A stretch of 64,000 nucleotides of DNA from an uncultured Desulfovibrio sp. (GTDB lineage Bacteria > Desulfobacterota > Desulfovibrionia > Desulfovibrionales > Desulfovibrionaceae): contig URBN01000005.1 in assembly GCA_900546145.1 (NCBI GenBank), positions 1 through 64,000 of the forward strand, in the 5' to 3' direction. Position numbers and translations under genes: made by a program. The notes beneath the pieces are model-generated. The model saw nothing but the letters and a program-made list of their open reading frames with translations. It was not told the DNA's origin and made no database searches. Positions 9,546 to 19,300 of the stretch are shown piece after piece. Numbering within the stretch: the stretch's first letter is position 1; each line of letters opens with the position of its first letter.

Positions 9546-9769
9546 TGGCTGACAAGAAGAAAAGTCCCGCCCGCGAGACGGTTAAGGAACTCCGCGAGCT
9601 CTCCGTCGAAGAGCTTTCTACCAAGCTCGCCGACCAGCGCAAGGAACTCCTTGACGCCCGCTTTAAGCATGCCACCGCTCAGCTCGAGAAAACGAGCGAG
9701 CTCAAGGCCATGAAGAAGCAGGTCGCTCGCATCAGCACGATTCTCAATGAAAAGGAACAGAGGGGCTAA
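9545..9769 (+). CDS. rpmC: 50S ribosomal protein L29
   Basis: 74 residues, two-helix protein: [33 protein letters not shown] and [15 protein letters not shown]. Its N-terminus is about 10 residues longer than the shortest homologues ([13 protein letters not shown]). L29 lies near L23 at the tunnel exit. It shares one base with the rplP stop (TAATG). Confidence 0.95.
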   Translation: MADKKKSPARETVKELRELSVEELSTKLADQRKELLDARFKHATAQLEKTSELKAMKKQVARISTILNEKEQRG

Positions 9770-9771
9770 GT

Positions 9772-10035
9772 ATGCAGGCTCTTGAACACGTTAAGGGCAG
9801 AACTCTGACCGGTATCGTGATCAGTGACAAGAACGACAAGACCATTGTCGTGCGTGTCGAAACCCTGGTCAGGCATCCTCTGCTCAAGAAGTACATCAGG
9901 CGCCGCAAGAAGTTCACGGCTCATGACCCGAACAATGAATGCGGCATTGGCGATAAAGTTAAAATCGTGGAGTACCGCAGGCTGTCGCACAATAAGCGCT
10001 GGCACCTGGTCTCCATCATTGAAAAGGCTGTGTAG
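9772..10035 (+). CDS. rpsQ: 30S ribosomal protein S17
   Basis: 87 residues. The OB-fold motifs [37 protein letters not shown] and CGIGDKVKI are present. An early-binding 16S rRNA protein. It starts 2 bases after the rpmC stop. Confidence 0.96.
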   Translation: MQALEHVKGRTLTGIVISDKNDKTIVVRVETLVRHPLLKKYIRRRKKFTAHDPNNECGIGDKVKIVEYRRLSHNKRWHLVSIIEKAV

Positions 10036-10043
10036 GTGAGGCC

Positions 10044-10412
10044 ATGATCCAGGTAGAATCCACTCTCCAGGTTGCCGATAACTCCGGCGCCAAAAAGGTC
10101 GCCTGCATCAAGGTTATCGGCGGCTCCCACCGCCGTTACGCGACTGTCGGCGACACCATAATGGTTTCCGTGAAGGAAGCCATTCCCCACAGCAAGGTGA
10201 AGAAGGGCGACGTCATGCGTGCCGTCATCGTGCGCACGTCCAAGGAAGTCCGCCGCAGCGACGGCAGCTACATCAAGTTCGATAACAATGCGGCTGTGCT
10301 CGTTTCTACCAACGGTGAACTCGTCGGCACCCGTATCTTCGGACCCGTGGCCCGCGAACTCCGCGCCGCGAACTTCATGAAGATCATCTCCCTCGCCCCT
10401 GAAGTCCTTTAG
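10044..10412 (+). CDS. rplN: 50S ribosomal protein L14
   Basis: 122 residues, standard length. [18 protein letters not shown] and [12 protein letters not shown] are L14 signatures. L14 contributes to an intersubunit bridge and is the usual RsfS silencing-factor site. Confidence 0.97.
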   Translation: MIQVESTLQVADNSGAKKVACIKVIGGSHRRYATVGDTIMVSVKEAIPHSKVKKGDVMRAVIVRTSKEVRRSDGSYIKFDNNAAVLVSTNGELVGTRIFGPVARELRAANFMKIISLAPEVL

Positions 10413-10422
10413 GAGACTTGAT

Positions 10423-10755
10423 ATGAAAAACTTTCGTATTCGCAAGGGCGACAAGGTCATGATCATTGCCGGTAAAGACAACGGCAAGATTGGCAAGGTG
10501 CTGAAGCTTCTTCCGAAGCACGACAGCGTCGTTGTGGAAAAGGCCAATATGGTCAAGCGCCACATGCGTGCCAACCCCTACACCCGTCAGCCCGGCGGCA
10601 TCGTGGAGAAAGAGATGCCCATTCACATTTCCAATGTGATGGTTGTCTGCTCCGCCTGCGGCAAACCGACCCGCGTCGGCTACAAGTTCGTGGAAGTTGA
10701 CGGCAAACAGAAGAAAGTTCGCTTCTGCAAGAAGTGCAACGAAGTCATGGAATAA
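10423..10755 (+). CDS. rplX: 50S ribosomal protein L24
   Basis: 110 residues. The KOW motif is at [19 protein letters not shown]. The C-terminal region has paired cysteines CSACG and CKKC, a zinc-ribbon arrangement common in L24 of many phyla. L24 initiates 50S assembly. Confidence 0.96.
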   Translation: MKNFRIRKGDKVMIIAGKDNGKIGKVLKLLPKHDSVVVEKANMVKRHMRANPYTRQPGGIVEKEMPIHISNVMVVCSACGKPTRVGYKFVEVDGKQKKVRFCKKCNEVME

Positions 10756-10764
10756 GGTGAACCT

Positions 10765-11304
10765 ATGACCCGCCTTGAAAAGATATACAAGGAGAAAGTG
10801 ATTCCGGTATTGCAGAAGGAGTTCAACTACAAGTCTCCCATGCAGCTCCCCGGCATCGAAAAAATCTCCCTTAACATCGGTCTGGGTGCTTCCACCCAGA
10901 ACAACAAGCTGATGGAAGAGGCTGTGGAGGAACTCACCGCCATTGCCGGCCAGAAGGCTGTTGTTACTCGTGCGAAGAAGTCCATTGCTAACTTTAAGGT
11001 GCGCCAGGGCATGCCCATCGGTGTGCGCGTCACCCTTCGCAAGGACCTCATGTGGGACTTCCTGGACAAGCTGATGAACTTCGCTCTGCCCAGGGTTCGC
11101 GACTTCCGCGGCATCCCGGATCGTGGCTTTGACGGCCGCGGCAACTTCACCCTTGGCATCAAGGAACACACCATCTTCCCTGAAATGGAAGCTGACCGTG
11201 TCGAAAATCCCAAGGGCATGAACATCACCATCGTTACGACTGCCACCACTGACAAGGAAGGCAAAGTCCTTCTCGATCAGCTCGGCATGCCTTTCAAGAA
11301 GTAG
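10765..11304 (+). CDS. rplE: 50S ribosomal protein L5
   Basis: 179 residues. The segments INIGLG..., [21 protein letters not shown] (here [17 protein letters not shown]) and [19 protein letters not shown] are diagnostic. L5 binds 5S rRNA and contacts P-site tRNA. Confidence 0.97.
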   Translation: MTRLEKIYKEKVIPVLQKEFNYKSPMQLPGIEKISLNIGLGASTQNNKLMEEAVEELTAIAGQKAVVTRAKKSIANFKVRQGMPIGVRVTLRKDLMWDFLDKLMNFALPRVRDFRGIPDRGFDGRGNFTLGIKEHTIFPEMEADRVENPKGMNITIVTTATTDKEGKVLLDQLGMPFKK

Positions 11305-11316
11305 GTGGAGTAACTC

Positions 11317-11502
11317 ATGGCTCGTCTCGCTCTCAAGATTAAGGCTAAACGCGAACCTAAGTTTAGCACCCGCAAGTACAACCGCTGCCCTATCTGCGGC
11401 CGTCCGCATGCCTTTATCCGCCAGTTCGGCATCTGCCGTATCTGCTTCCGGAACATGGCTCTTCGTGGTGAGCTGCCTGGCGTTCGCAAGTCCAGCTGGT
11501 AA
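11317..11502 (+). CDS. rpsN: 30S ribosomal protein S14, zinc-binding type
   Basis: 61 residues: the short C+ form, with CPICGRPH and CRICFR supplying a four-Cys zinc site. The longer zinc-free paralogue is not in this window. It is followed by an unusually wide 133-base gap before rpsH. Confidence 0.96.
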   Translation: MARLALKIKAKREPKFSTRKYNRCPICGRPHAFIRQFGICRICFRNMALRGELPGVRKSSW

Positions 11503-11522
11503 AAAATATTGAAAAAATGTGG

Positions 11523-11608
11523 CCGGGCCTTCGGGCCCGGGATTGCGGCGGCGTGCTCTTTGTGGTATACCGCCGCTTTGCATATGGAAAGTAGGCGCAT
11601 GGTGCGCC
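11523..11608 (+). promoter_or_regulatory. Three stacked hairpins between rpsN and rpsH
   Basis: CCGGGCC-ttcg-GGCCCGG (11523-11540, a UUCG-capped stem), GCGGCGG...CCGCCGC (11545-11576) and GGCGCA-tgg-TGCGCC (11594-11608). No long T run follows, so this looks more like an RNA control or processing element than a terminator. In E. coli, S8 regulates the spc operon by binding near rplE, so a site just before rpsH is plausible. That role is inference. Confidence 0.5.
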
Positions 11609-11635
11609 CAACTCCAAACCTTTTAGGAGTATTAG

Positions 11636-12016
11636 ATGCTCACAGATCCTATTGCGGACATGCTTACGCGTATCCGCAACGCGCATTTGGCCCTGCACAA
11701 GGAAGTGAATGTGCCGCGCTCGAAGATGAAAGAGTCTCTCGCTGCCATCCTCAAGCAGGAAGGGTACGTCGATGACGTAACCGTTGATGAAGGCGGTATC
11801 AAAATCACCCTCAAATACCAGAAGGGTAAAGCCGCCATTACCGGCCTCCGCCGCATCTCCAAGCCCGGTCGCCGCGTTTTCGTACGTGCCGGTGACATCC
11901 CGCGTGTGCAGAATGGTCTTGGTATTTGCATTCTTTCCACCTCTTCCGGCGTCCTCGACGGCGAAGCTGCCAAGGAAAAGAAAGTTGGTGGTGAACTTCT
12001 GTGTGAAATTTGGTAG
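11636..12016 (+). CDS. rpsH: 30S ribosomal protein S8
   Basis: 126 residues. [16 protein letters not shown] at the start and the C-terminal RNA-binding segment [15 protein letters not shown](E)AA are diagnostic. S8 is a primary 16S rRNA binder and the usual feedback regulator of the spc operon. A good ribosome site TTTTAGGAG precedes it. Confidence 0.97.
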   Translation: MLTDPIADMLTRIRNAHLALHKEVNVPRSKMKESLAAILKQEGYVDDVTVDEGGIKITLKYQKGKAAITGLRRISKPGRRVFVRAGDIPRVQNGLGICILSTSSGVLDGEAAKEKKVGGELLCEIW

Positions 12017-12027
12017 GCGGTGCAGTT

Positions 12028-12567
12028 ATGTCTAGAATTGGTAAAATGCCCGTCGTGGTGCCCGCTGGCGTCGAAGTCAAGATTGGCGCCGACGTTATCG
12101 AAGTGAAGGGCCCCAAAGGCCAGATTTCGACCCCTGTCTGCAACCTCCTTTCCTACGAAATGAAGGACGGCCACATCATCCTCGATCGCAAGGATGATAC
12201 CCGCGAGAGCAACGCTCAGCATGGTCTGCGCCGCACCCTTCTTCATAACTGCATCCTCGGCGTGACCAAGGGCTTCTCCAAGTCCCTCGAGGTCATCGGT
12301 GTCGGTTATCGTGTTGCCGTCAAGGGCAACATGATCGAACTTTCCGTGGGTTATTCTCACCCCGTGCTTGTTGATGTACCGGATGGCATCAAGGCCAGCG
12401 TCGAAGGCAACGTTCTGACGCTTACCGGCTGCGATAAGGACCTCATCGGTGAATTCGCTTCCCGTATCCGCCGCGTCCGTCTCCCCGAACCCTACAAGGG
12501 CAAGGGCATCAAGTACACTACCGAGACGATCCGCCGCAAGGTGGGCAAGTCTGGCGGCAAGAAGTAG
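12028..12567 (+). CDS. rplF: 50S ribosomal protein L6
   Basis: 179 residues from [15 protein letters not shown]. The C-terminal [16 protein letters not shown] is the L6 signature that contacts the sarcin-ricin region. An in-frame ATG at 12010 adds six non-homologous residues and was not used. Confidence 0.96.
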   Translation: MSRIGKMPVVVPAGVEVKIGADVIEVKGPKGQISTPVCNLLSYEMKDGHIILDRKDDTRESNAQHGLRRTLLHNCILGVTKGFSKSLEVIGVGYRVAVKGNMIELSVGYSHPVLVDVPDGIKASVEGNVLTLTGCDKDLIGEFASRIRRVRLPEPYKGKGIKYTTETIRRKVGKSGGKK

Positions 12568-12578
12568 GGGGTATTAGA

Positions 12579-12938
12579 ATGAGTATCAGCAAGAATGATT
12601 GCCGCCTGAGCCGCAAGGCCCGTATTCGCCGCAAGATTAACGGAACGGCTGACTGCCCCCGCCTCGTGGTTTTCCGCAGCAACGAACATATCTACGCCCA
12701 GATCATCAACGATGAGACCGGGACTACCCTCGTTTCTGCTTCCACGCTTACCCTTTCGAAGAACGGTGACGCCCTGCACAGCAACATCGCCGGCGCTACT
12801 GGCGTGGGCAAGGAGATCGCCCGCCTCGCCAAGGAAAAGGATATCAACCGCGTGGTCTTTGACAGGAACGGCTATCTTTATCATGGCCGTATCAAGGCGG
12901 TAGCCGATGGCGCCCGTGAAGGCGGTCTGGAGTTCTAA
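12579..12938 (+). CDS. rplR: 50S ribosomal protein L18
   Basis: 119 residues. [20 protein letters not shown] and [28 protein letters not shown] are typical; L18 binds 5S rRNA with L5. It ends 1 base before the rpsE start. Confidence 0.96.
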   Translation: MSISKNDCRLSRKARIRRKINGTADCPRLVVFRSNEHIYAQIINDETGTTLVSASTLTLSKNGDALHSNIAGATGVGKEIARLAKEKDINRVVFDRNGYLYHGRIKAVADGAREGGLEF

Positions 12939-12939
12939 T

Positions 12940-13449
12940 ATGCGTGAAAAAACTGAAACTCCCTCCAACGAGATGGGAGAAATCGAAAAGATCGTTGCTC
13001 TGAACCGCGTTGCCAAAGTTGTTAAGGGCGGCCGTCGTTTCAGCTTCTCCGCTCTGGTCGTCGTCGGTGACGGCAAGGGCAACGTCGGTTTCGGCCTCGG
13101 CAAGGCCCAGGAAGTTCCTGAAGCCCTCCGCAAAGCCACTGACAAGGCCCGCAAGACCCGCGTGTTCATCCCGCTGGTCGACGGCACGCTTCCCTGTGAA
13201 GTGCTCGGCCGTTTCGGCGCCGGCCGCGTCATGCTGAAGCCCGCCTCTGAAGGTACCGGCATCATCGCCGGCGGCGCTGTGCGCGCCATCATGGAAGCCG
13301 TTGGCATCCGTGACGTGCTGGCCAAGGCTATTGGCACCAACAACCCGCACAATGTTCTCCGCGCCACCATGCAGGGACTTATGTCTCTCCGCAGCGCAGA
13401 GGAAGTTTCTGCCCTCCGCGGCAAGAAGCTTGAAGCCCCGAGGAAGTAA
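12940..13449 (+). CDS. rpsE: 30S ribosomal protein S5
   Basis: 169 residues. The start [16 protein letters not shown] at 12940 has a CTGGAG ribosome site; the longer frame from 12907 lies inside rpl[34 protein letters not shown] is the S5 RNA-binding block. S5 affects decoding accuracy. Confidence 0.96.
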   Translation: MREKTETPSNEMGEIEKIVALNRVAKVVKGGRRFSFSALVVVGDGKGNVGFGLGKAQEVPEALRKATDKARKTRVFIPLVDGTLPCEVLGRFGAGRVMLKPASEGTGIIAGGAVRAIMEAVGIRDVLAKAIGTNNPHNVLRATMQGLMSLRSAEEVSALRGKKLEAPRK

Positions 13450-13451
13450 TC

Positions 13452-13628
13452 ATGGCTCAAATCACCATTATGCTCGTCCGCTCCCGCGCCGGCAAAACCC
13501 CCGCGCAGAGGCAGTGCCTCGATGCTCTGGGCCTGAAGCGTCGCGAAGTCAAAAAGACTCTCAACGATACGCCCGCCATTCGTGGCATCATCAATAAAGT
13601 CCCGCACCTGGTGACCATCGTTAAGTAA
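13452..13628 (+). CDS. rpmD: 50S ribosomal protein L30
   Basis: 58 residues, full length. The protein begins MAQITIMLVRSRAGKT and continues with LDALGLKRREVKKT and a C-terminal GIINKVPHLVTIVK, all typical of bacterial L30. It sits in its canonical place between rpsE and rplO, starting 2 bases after the rpsE stop. Confidence 0.95.
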   Translation: MAQITIMLVRSRAGKTPAQRQCLDALGLKRREVKKTLNDTPAIRGIINKVPHLVTIVK

Positions 13629-13653
13629 CGACGGCCATTTGAGGAGTATAATA

Positions 13654-14136
13654 ATGCAGCTTAACAACCTCTTTCCCTTTCCGGAAGAGCGCAAGTCCCG
13701 CCGCCGTGTAGGCCGTGGCTGTGCTTCCGGCCTTGGCGGAACTTCCGGCAAGGGTCACAAGGGTCAGAACGCCCGCGCCGGCGGCGGTGTCCGTCCCGGT
13801 TTTGAAGGCGGTCAGATGCCCCTTCAGCGCCGTCTCCCCAAGCACGGCTTCAAGAACTATCCTTTCAAGGTAACCTACGATGTCATCAACCTGGACAGCC
13901 TCCTTGCTCATTTCCCCGGCAAGGACACCATTACGCTTGAGGACATCTATAACCGCGGCCTCGCTTCTCCGAAAATGCCGGTGAAGATTCTTGCCCGCGG
14001 CGAAGTGACTTCCGCTATTTCCGTGGAAGCTCACAAGTTTTCCGCAAAGGCTGCCGAGAAGATCGTGCAGGCTGGCGGTAAGGTCACTGCTCTTGAAAAG
14101 AACGAAGCTGAGGCTCCTGCGGCTGCCGCGGAATAA
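13654..14136 (+). CDS. rplO: 50S ribosomal protein L15
   Basis: 160 residues from MQLNNLFPFPEERKSRRRVGR, with GAGGAG upstream; an ATG 15 bases earlier is not used. The Gly/Lys-rich stretch GTSGKGHKGQNARAGG is diagnostic. The C-terminus ends in an Ala/Glu run (EAEAPAAAAE). Confidence 0.96.
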   Translation: MQLNNLFPFPEERKSRRRVGRGCASGLGGTSGKGHKGQNARAGGGVRPGFEGGQMPLQRRLPKHGFKNYPFKVTYDVINLDSLLAHFPGKDTITLEDIYNRGLASPKMPVKILARGEVTSAISVEAHKFSAKAAEKIVQAGGKVTALEKNEAEAPAAAAE

Positions 14137-14167
14137 TCCTTCGTTTCTAATATAGATAGTCAGCAGT

Positions 14168-14204
14168 GCGCCTTTGCCCGGAGCAAAACCCCGGGCAAAG
14201 GCGC
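14168..14204 (+). terminator. Strong 14-bp hairpin between rplO and secY
   Basis: GCGCCTTTGCCCGG (14168-14181) pairs perfectly with CCGGGCAAAGGCGC (14191-14204) across a 9-base loop. Downstream is only a broken T run (ttcattacgtttt). It may be a partial terminator or a processing stem that lowers secY expression relative to the ribosomal genes. Confidence 0.6.
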
Positions 14205-14254
14205 TTCATTACGTTTTCTGCAACACGCCGCAGGCATAACGAGACGAGAAATAC

Positions 14255-15571
14255 ATGCCATCACCTCAGAATCTTACACCCGGTCAGACTGGCCTTGCGA
14301 AGCGCCTTGGCTGGACATTTTTTCTCCTTTGCTGCTACCGCGTAGGTGTCCATGTGCCGATTCCCGGCGTGGATGCCCAGGCCATAGCATCCTTCTTCCA
14401 GCAGATGAGCGGAACGATCTTTGCCCTGTTTGACATCTTTTCAGGCGGCGGTCTTTCCAACGTCTCCATTTTCGCGCTTGGTGTCATGCCTTACATTTCC
14501 GCGTCCATTATCATGCAGCTCCTGCAGGTGGTGAGCCCGGATGTGAAGAGACTTTACAAGGAAGAAGGGCAGGCAGGACGGCGTAAGATTACGCAGTACA
14601 CCCGCTATCTGACTGTCGTCATTACTCTTATCCAGGGGCTCGGCATCGGTATTGGACTTGAGAACATGTCCAGTCCTTCCGGACTGCCCGTTGTTCTGAA
14701 TCCCGGCTGGTCCTTCCGTCTTGTGACCATGATGACCTTCTGTACCGGCTCCGTGCTCATTATGTGGCTCGGTGAGCAGATTACTGACAAGGGCATCGGC
14801 AACGGCATCTCCCTCATCATTTTCTGTGGTATAGTCGTTGGCATTCCCCGCGGCATTATCCGTTCCACAGAACTTATTTCCGCCGGTGACATCAGCATCT
14901 TCCTGGCCATCTGCATTCTTGTGCTCATGGCTGCTGTTGTAGTGTTCATCGTTTTTGTCGAAAGAGCGCAGCGCCGCATCCCCATTTCGTACGCGAAACG
15001 GCAGATGGGGCGCAGGATGTTCGGCGGCCAGAATACGCACCTTCCGCTGCGTCTCAACACGGCCGGTGTTATTCCGCCCATTTTCGCGTCTTCTCTTCTC
15101 CTTTTCCCGGCCACCATCGGCCAGTTTTCTCAAAACGCTTACGTGAAGCAGGTCTCTGAATTCTTCAGCCCCATGAGCCTCACGTACAATATTCTCTACG
15201 TTGTCCTCATCTTCTTCTTCTGTTACTTCTATACGGCTATTATCTTTGACCCCAAGGATATGGCTGAGAACCTGAAGAAGAACGGCGGCTTTATTCCTGG
15301 GATCCGTCCCGGCGAGCGCACTCAGCTTTACATTGATGGCGTGCTTTCCCGCCTGACCCTTTCCGGTGGTATTTACATTGCCGCTGTTTCCCTCCTCCCC
15401 ATGCTTCTCATCGCTCAGTTCAACGTTCCGTTCTACTTCGGTGGCACGAGCCTGCTGATCCTTGTTGGTGTGGCGATGGACTTCATGAACCAGATCGAAT
15501 CGTATATGATTTCAAGCCAGTACGCCGGTCTCATGAACAGGGCGCGCAAGAGCGGGCGTCTTACCCGCTAA
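14255..15571 (+). CDS. secY: Preprotein translocase subunit SecY
   Basis: 438-residue, ten-helix channel protein of the Sec translocon. The helices and loops are in order from LGWTFFLLCCYRVGVHVPIPGVD through the cytosolic loop QRRIPISYAKRQMGRRMFGG, which binds SecA and the ribosome, to the end. A 118-base gap with a strong hairpin precedes it, which is wider than elsewhere in the block. map follows 10 bases later. Confidence 0.97.
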   Translation: MPSPQNLTPGQTGLAKRLGWTFFLLCCYRVGVHVPIPGVDAQAIASFFQQMSGTIFALFDIFSGGGLSNVSIFALGVMPYISASIIMQLLQVVSPDVKRLYKEEGQAGRRKITQYTRYLTVVITLIQGLGIGIGLENMSSPSGLPVVLNPGWSFRLVTMMTFCTGSVLIMWLGEQITDKGIGNGISLIIFCGIVVGIPRGIIRSTELISAGDISIFLAICILVLMAAVVVFIVFVERAQRRIPISYAKRQMGRRMFGGQNTHLPLRLNTAGVIPPIFASSLLLFPATIGQFSQNAYVKQVSEFFSPMSLTYNILYVVLIFFFCYFYTAIIFDPKDMAENLKKNGGFIPGIRPGERTQLYIDGVLSRLTLSGGIYIAAVSLLPMLLIAQFNVPFYFGGTSLLILVGVAMDFMNQIESYMISSQYAGLMNRARKSGRLTR

Positions 15572-15581
15572 AGAGATATCC

Positions 15582-16394
15582 ATGAAAAAGTTTCAGGGTG
15601 TTTTTATCAAGAACCCCCGCGAGATCGCCAATCTCAGGGAAGCTGACCGTATTACGGCCAATATCCTCGACGCAATCGGAGACGAGATTCGTCCTGGTAT
15701 TCCTTCCATGCAGCTTGAAGATCTCGCCCGCTCCATGTGTGAACAGTATCACGTCAAGCCTGCCTTTCTGGGGTATGGCGGCTACCCCTTTGCCATCTGC
15801 TGCTCGATAAATGAAGCTGTTGTCCACGGTTTTCCTTCCAAGGAGTACATCCTCAAGGAAGGAGATGTCGTGAGCGTCGACTTCGGTGTCGAGTATAACG
15901 GTATGGTCGGAGATTCTGCCCGTACGTATCCCGTAGGCCAGATCAGCGAAACGGCTGACCGCCTTCTGGCTGTGACGGAAGCCTCCCTTTACAAGGGAAT
16001 CGAACAGGCCCACGCAGGAAACGATGTTCACTCCATCGGTATTGCCGTACAGGCCTTTGTCGAGAGCCAGGGCTTCGGCGTGGTGCGCCGCTATGTCGGA
16101 CATGGTGTTGGTGCCAGCATGCACGAAAAGCCGGAGGTTCCCAACTTCAACCCCGGTGTGCGCGGTGTCACACTGCATAATGGCATGTGCATTGCCATTG
16201 AGCCCATGGTCACTGAGGGAACGTACGAAGTGGACGTTCTCCCTGACAAATGGACTGCGGTGACGCGTGACCATAAGTACGCGGCTCATTTCGAACACAG
16301 CATTGCTGTGACGAAGAACGGGCCCGAGATTCTGAGCATCGGCGATCGCGGCCTTGTCCGTTACAAGCCGCAGTACCCCCAGAATCAGTTTTAG
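15582..16394 (+). CDS. map: Methionine aminopeptidase, type I
   Basis: 270 residues; removes the initiator Met from nascent proteins. Metal and catalytic segments are visible: GYGGYPFAICCSINEAVVHGFPS, DFGVEYNGMVGDSART (first metal Asp pair), GHGVG (His), and IEPMVTEG plus the late Glu in FEHSIAVT. It follows secY as in many genomes. adk, often between them, is absent. Confidence 0.97.
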   Translation: MKKFQGVFIKNPREIANLREADRITANILDAIGDEIRPGIPSMQLEDLARSMCEQYHVKPAFLGYGGYPFAICCSINEAVVHGFPSKEYILKEGDVVSVDFGVEYNGMVGDSARTYPVGQISETADRLLAVTEASLYKGIEQAHAGNDVHSIGIAVQAFVESQGFGVVRRYVGHGVGASMHEKPEVPNFNPGVRGVTLHNGMCIAIEPMVTEGTYEVDVLPDKWTAVTRDHKYAAHFEHSIAVTKNGPEILSIGDRGLVRYKPQYPQNQF

Positions 16395-16634
16395 GTTATA
16401 TTCAGTTCCCGGTATTTCTTATTGAGGCTGATCGTGCAGGATCCTGTCTGGCTTGACAGGCGACCCGAAATGGGTTAGACGGCTGTTTCCACGCCATAAG
16501 TAGCATCGGAATGCATCCCTGTTCCCCTGACTACTTTCTGTTGCGGCTGCGGAAGAGCAGGTTTTTCCTGCATGGTGTCAGGCCTGGTGCCTGGTGCACC
16601 GATGAATGGCAGTATATCTGCAGGAGATTCATTT
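16395..16634 (+). promoter_or_regulatory. Structured 240-base gap before rpmJ, with possible promoter
   Basis: No gene is seen; infA, which often sits here, is absent. A promoter candidate is TTGACA (16453-16458), 17 bases, TAGACG (16476-16481). Hairpins: CCTGTC-tggctt-GACAGG (16443-16460, overlapping the -35), ACCC-gaaat-GGGT, GCAGG-ttttt-CCTGC (16557-16571), and GCAG-tatat-CTGC directly before the rpmJ ribosome site CAGGAG. It could be the alpha-operon leader, where S4 acts in E. coli. The assignment is inference. Confidence 0.45.
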
Positions 16635-16748
16635 ATGAAAGTCAGACCATCCGTCAAGAAAATATGCCCCAAGTGCAAAGTAATTAGGCGCAAGGGTGTT
16701 CTTAGGGTTATCTGTGAAAACCCCAGGCATAAGCAGCGCCAGGGTTAG
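16635..16748 (+). CDS. rpmJ: 50S ribosomal protein L36, zinc-binding type
   Basis: 37 residues. It begins [15 protein letters not shown] and has the canonical zinc ligands C-x2-C ... C-x4-H (CENPRH). It ends HKQRQG. It has a CAGGAG ribosome site and is followed by rpsM after 14 bases. Confidence 0.96.
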
Positions 16749-16762
16749 GTAGGAGTGCAACT

Positions 16763-17131
16763 GTGGCAAGAATAGCTGGCGTTGAGCTTCCCCGCGGCAA
16801 ACGCGTGGATATCGCTCTTACGTATATTTATGGTATTGGCCGTACTACCGCCCTTGAGATTTGTGACAATGCTGGCATCAGCTGGGAGCGCAACATCGAC
16901 GACCTCAATGCGGACGAAGTGAACGAAATCCGCAAAGAGCTTGAAAGCAAGCATAAGGTTGAAGGTGATCTCCGTCGTGACGTCAGCTCCAACATCAAGC
17001 GTCTCATGGACATTGGCTGCTACAGAGGACTGCGCCATCGCCGCGGTCTCCCTGTCAACGGCCAGCGTACCCACACTAACGCCCGCACCCGCAAGGGTCC
17101 GCGTCACGGCCTGGCTGCCAAGAAGAAGTAG
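16763..17131 (+). CDS. rpsM: 30S ribosomal protein S13
   Basis: 122 residues, with a GTG start after [27 protein letters not shown] at the start and [20 protein letters not shown] near the end are diagnostic. S13 contacts P-site tRNA and the intersubunit bridge. Confidence 0.97.
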   Translation: MARIAGVELPRGKRVDIALTYIYGIGRTTALEICDNAGISWERNIDDLNADEVNEIRKELESKHKVEGDLRRDVSSNIKRLMDIGCYRGLRHRRGLPVNGQRTHTNARTRKGPRHGLAAKKK

Positions 17132-17198
17132 TCTCCGGACTGCTTCTTTTATGACGTTTCGGTACAGCAAGTTTCGTCCGAATTTTTGAGGAATTACA

Positions 17199-17594
17199 AT
17201 GGCCAAGCCTACTGCTAAAAAAGTTATCAAGAAGAAGGAAAAAAAGAGCATTCCTGTGGGCATCGTCCACATTGATGCCACCTTCAACAATACTATTGTG
17301 ACGTTTACTGATACCCGCGGCAACGCCGTGAGCTGGGCTTCCTCTGGTCAGTCCGGTTTCAAGGGATCCCGCAAATCCACTCCCTTTGCCGCTCAGGTTG
17401 CCGCTGAAACCGCAGCCCACAAGGCTCAGGAGTGCGGCATGCGCACCGTTGGTATCTATGTGAAGGGTCCTGGTTCAGGCCGTGAGCAGGCTATGCGTGC
17501 CGTGGCTAACACTGGTATGCGTGTTGCCTTTATCCGCGACATCACTCCCATCCCGCACAACGGCTGCAGGCCGCCTAAGCGCCGCCGCGTGTAA
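17199..17594 (+). CDS. rpsK: 30S ribosomal protein S11
   Basis: 131 residues. [19 protein letters not shown] and the C-terminal [18 protein letters not shown] are signatures. S11 lies on the platform near the Shine-Dalgarno helix. The 67-base gap before it shows no clear signal other than a TTTTTGAGGAAT ribosome site. Confidence 0.97.
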   Translation: MAKPTAKKVIKKKEKKSIPVGIVHIDATFNNTIVTFTDTRGNAVSWASSGQSGFKGSRKSTPFAAQVAAETAAHKAQECGMRTVGIYVKGPGSGREQAMRAVANTGMRVAFIRDITPIPHNGCRPPKRRRV

Positions 17595-17615
17595 GCGTCA
17601 CAAAGAGGAATTCCA

Positions 17616-18242
17616 ATGGCTAAATATACTGAAGCTAAGTGCCGCATCTGCCGCCGTGAGGGGTGCAAGCTCTTTCTGAAGGGTGATCGCTGCTTCACCG
17701 GCAAGTGCGCTTTTGATCGCAGGCCTTTGGCTCCCGGCCAGCATGGCCGTGCCCGTAAGAAGGTCTCTGAATACGCGACCCAGCTTCGTGAGAAGCAGAA
17801 GACGCGTCGTACTTACGGGCTGCTGGAACGTCAGTTCCACAGCTATTTTACCAAGGCTGATATGCAGAAGGGCGTCACCGGTACCAACCTGCTCGTTCTT
17901 CTCGAATGCCGCCTGGACAACGTTGTTTACCGCCTCGGTTTCGCCAATTCCCGCAACCAGGCCCGTCAGCTTGTCCGCCATGGTCTTTTCACCCTCAACG
18001 GCCACAAGGTCAACATTCCTTCCATCCAGCTGAGAGTGGGCGACTCCGTTGAAATTCCTGAAAAGAATCGTCAGGTGAAAATTTTTGCAGACGCTCAGGA
18101 GACCATCGGCCGCCGTGGCACCCCGAACTGGCTCGAGGCCGACTATGATGCTTTCAAGGGCACCGTTAAGGCCATGCCGCAGCGTGAGGATATCCGCACC
18201 GAAGTCAACGAACAGCTGATCGTCGAACTTTACAGCAAGTAA
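17616..18242 (+). CDS. rpsD: 30S ribosomal protein S4, zinc-binding type
   Basis: 208 residues. Cys9, Cys12, Cys26 and Cys31 form the C+ zinc site seen in many bacteria and lacking in E. coli. The S4 RNA-binding domain lies at about residues 96-160 ([26 protein letters not shown]). S4 starts 30S assembly and is the usual repressor of the alpha operon. Confidence 0.97.
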   Translation: MAKYTEAKCRICRREGCKLFLKGDRCFTGKCAFDRRPLAPGQHGRARKKVSEYATQLREKQKTRRTYGLLERQFHSYFTKADMQKGVTGTNLLVLLECRLDNVVYRLGFANSRNQARQLVRHGLFTLNGHKVNIPSIQLRVGDSVEIPEKNRQVKIFADAQETIGRRGTPNWLEADYDAFKGTVKAMPQREDIRTEVNEQLIVELYSK

Positions 18243-18253
18243 GCGAGGGAAGC

Positions 18254-19300
18254 ATGCTTATTAAACAGGGCGATCGCCTTATTAATTCGCGGAACTGGAC
18301 CGAGCTCGTTAAGCCGGAAAAGATTACCCGCGACGAATCGTCGAACAGCATGCACGGGCGTTTCGTCTGCGAACCTCTGGAGAGGGGGTTCGGCACGACC
18401 ATTGGCAATGCTCTGCGCCGTGTCCTTCTTTCCTCCCTCCAGGGCGCCGCATTCGTCTCCGTCAAGATTACCGGCGTGCAGCATGAGTTCTCTTCTATCC
18501 ATGGAGTTCTTGAGGATGTCACTGACATTATCCTCAACATTAAGCAGGTCCGCCTGGCCATGGATACGGATGATCCTCAGAAAGTTACGCTGCATGTCGA
18601 TAAGAAGGGCGAGGTTACCGCTAAGGACATCAAATGCAACCAGCATGTTATGGTTCTTAACCCGGAACAGCCTATCGCCACTCTTACTGAAGATGTTCCG
18701 CTCGACATGGAGTTCGAGGTCCGCATGGGAAAGGGCTATGTGCCCCATGAACTTCATGCCGGCCTTGATGACGAAATCGGTGTCATCGCACTGGATTCTA
18801 GCTTCTCGCCCATCCGTAAGGTCAGCTATTCCATTGAGCAGGCCAGGGTTGGCCAGATGACCAACTACGACAGGCTGATTCTCGAGGTCTGGACTGATGG
18901 TTCCGTGACTCCTGAAGACGCCATCGCCTACTCGGCGAAGATCATCAAGGATCAGATCAGTGTGTTCATCAATTTTGATGAGCGCGTGACCGGAGACCTT
19001 GCCGGATCTTCCGCAGGCACTACTGAGATCAGCGAAAAACTCTTCATGCCTATTGATGAACTTGAGCTCTCCGTCCGTGCTACCAACTGCCTCAGGTCCG
19101 CTAATATTTCTACTGTTGGTGAGCTTGTGCAGCGCACTGAGTCTGATATGCTCAAGACCAAGAACTTCGGCCGTAAATCTCTTGATGAAATCAAGAATGT
19201 CCTGCTTAATATGGGATTTGATTTCGGCATGAAGCTCGATAATTTCGATAAAAAGTACCAGGAATGGAAGAAACAGAGGGATCAGCAAAATGAGGCATAA
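18254..19300 (+). CDS. rpoA: RNA polymerase alpha subunit
   Basis: 348 residues. The N-terminal dimerisation domain contains [23 protein letters not shown]. The C-terminal domain, which contacts UP elements and activators, runs from about residue 255 with [22 protein letters not shown] and [15 protein letters not shown]. The last 11 bases overlap the start of rplQ, indicating coupling. Confidence 0.97.
   Translation: MLIKQGDRLINSRNWTELVKPEKITRDESSNSMHGRFVCEPLERGFGTTIGNALRRVLLSSLQGAAFVSVKITGVQHEFSSIHGVLEDVTDIILNIKQVRLAMDTDDPQKVTLHVDKKGEVTAKDIKCNQHVMVLNPEQPIATLTEDVPLDMEFEVRMGKGYVPHELHAGLDDEIGVIALDSSFSPIRKVSYSIEQARVGQMTNYDRLILEVWTDGSVTPEDAIAYSAKIIKDQISVFINFDERVTGDLAGSSAGTTEISEKLFMPIDELELSVRATNCLRSANISTVGELVQRTESDMLKTKNFGRKSLDEIKNVLLNMGFDFGMKLDNFDKKYQEWKKQRDQQNEA

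Noticed and set aside
16475..16693. Possible infA or other small gene between map and rpmJ
   Set aside because: The only frame is on the minus strand, overlaps rpmJ and has no IF-1 pattern.
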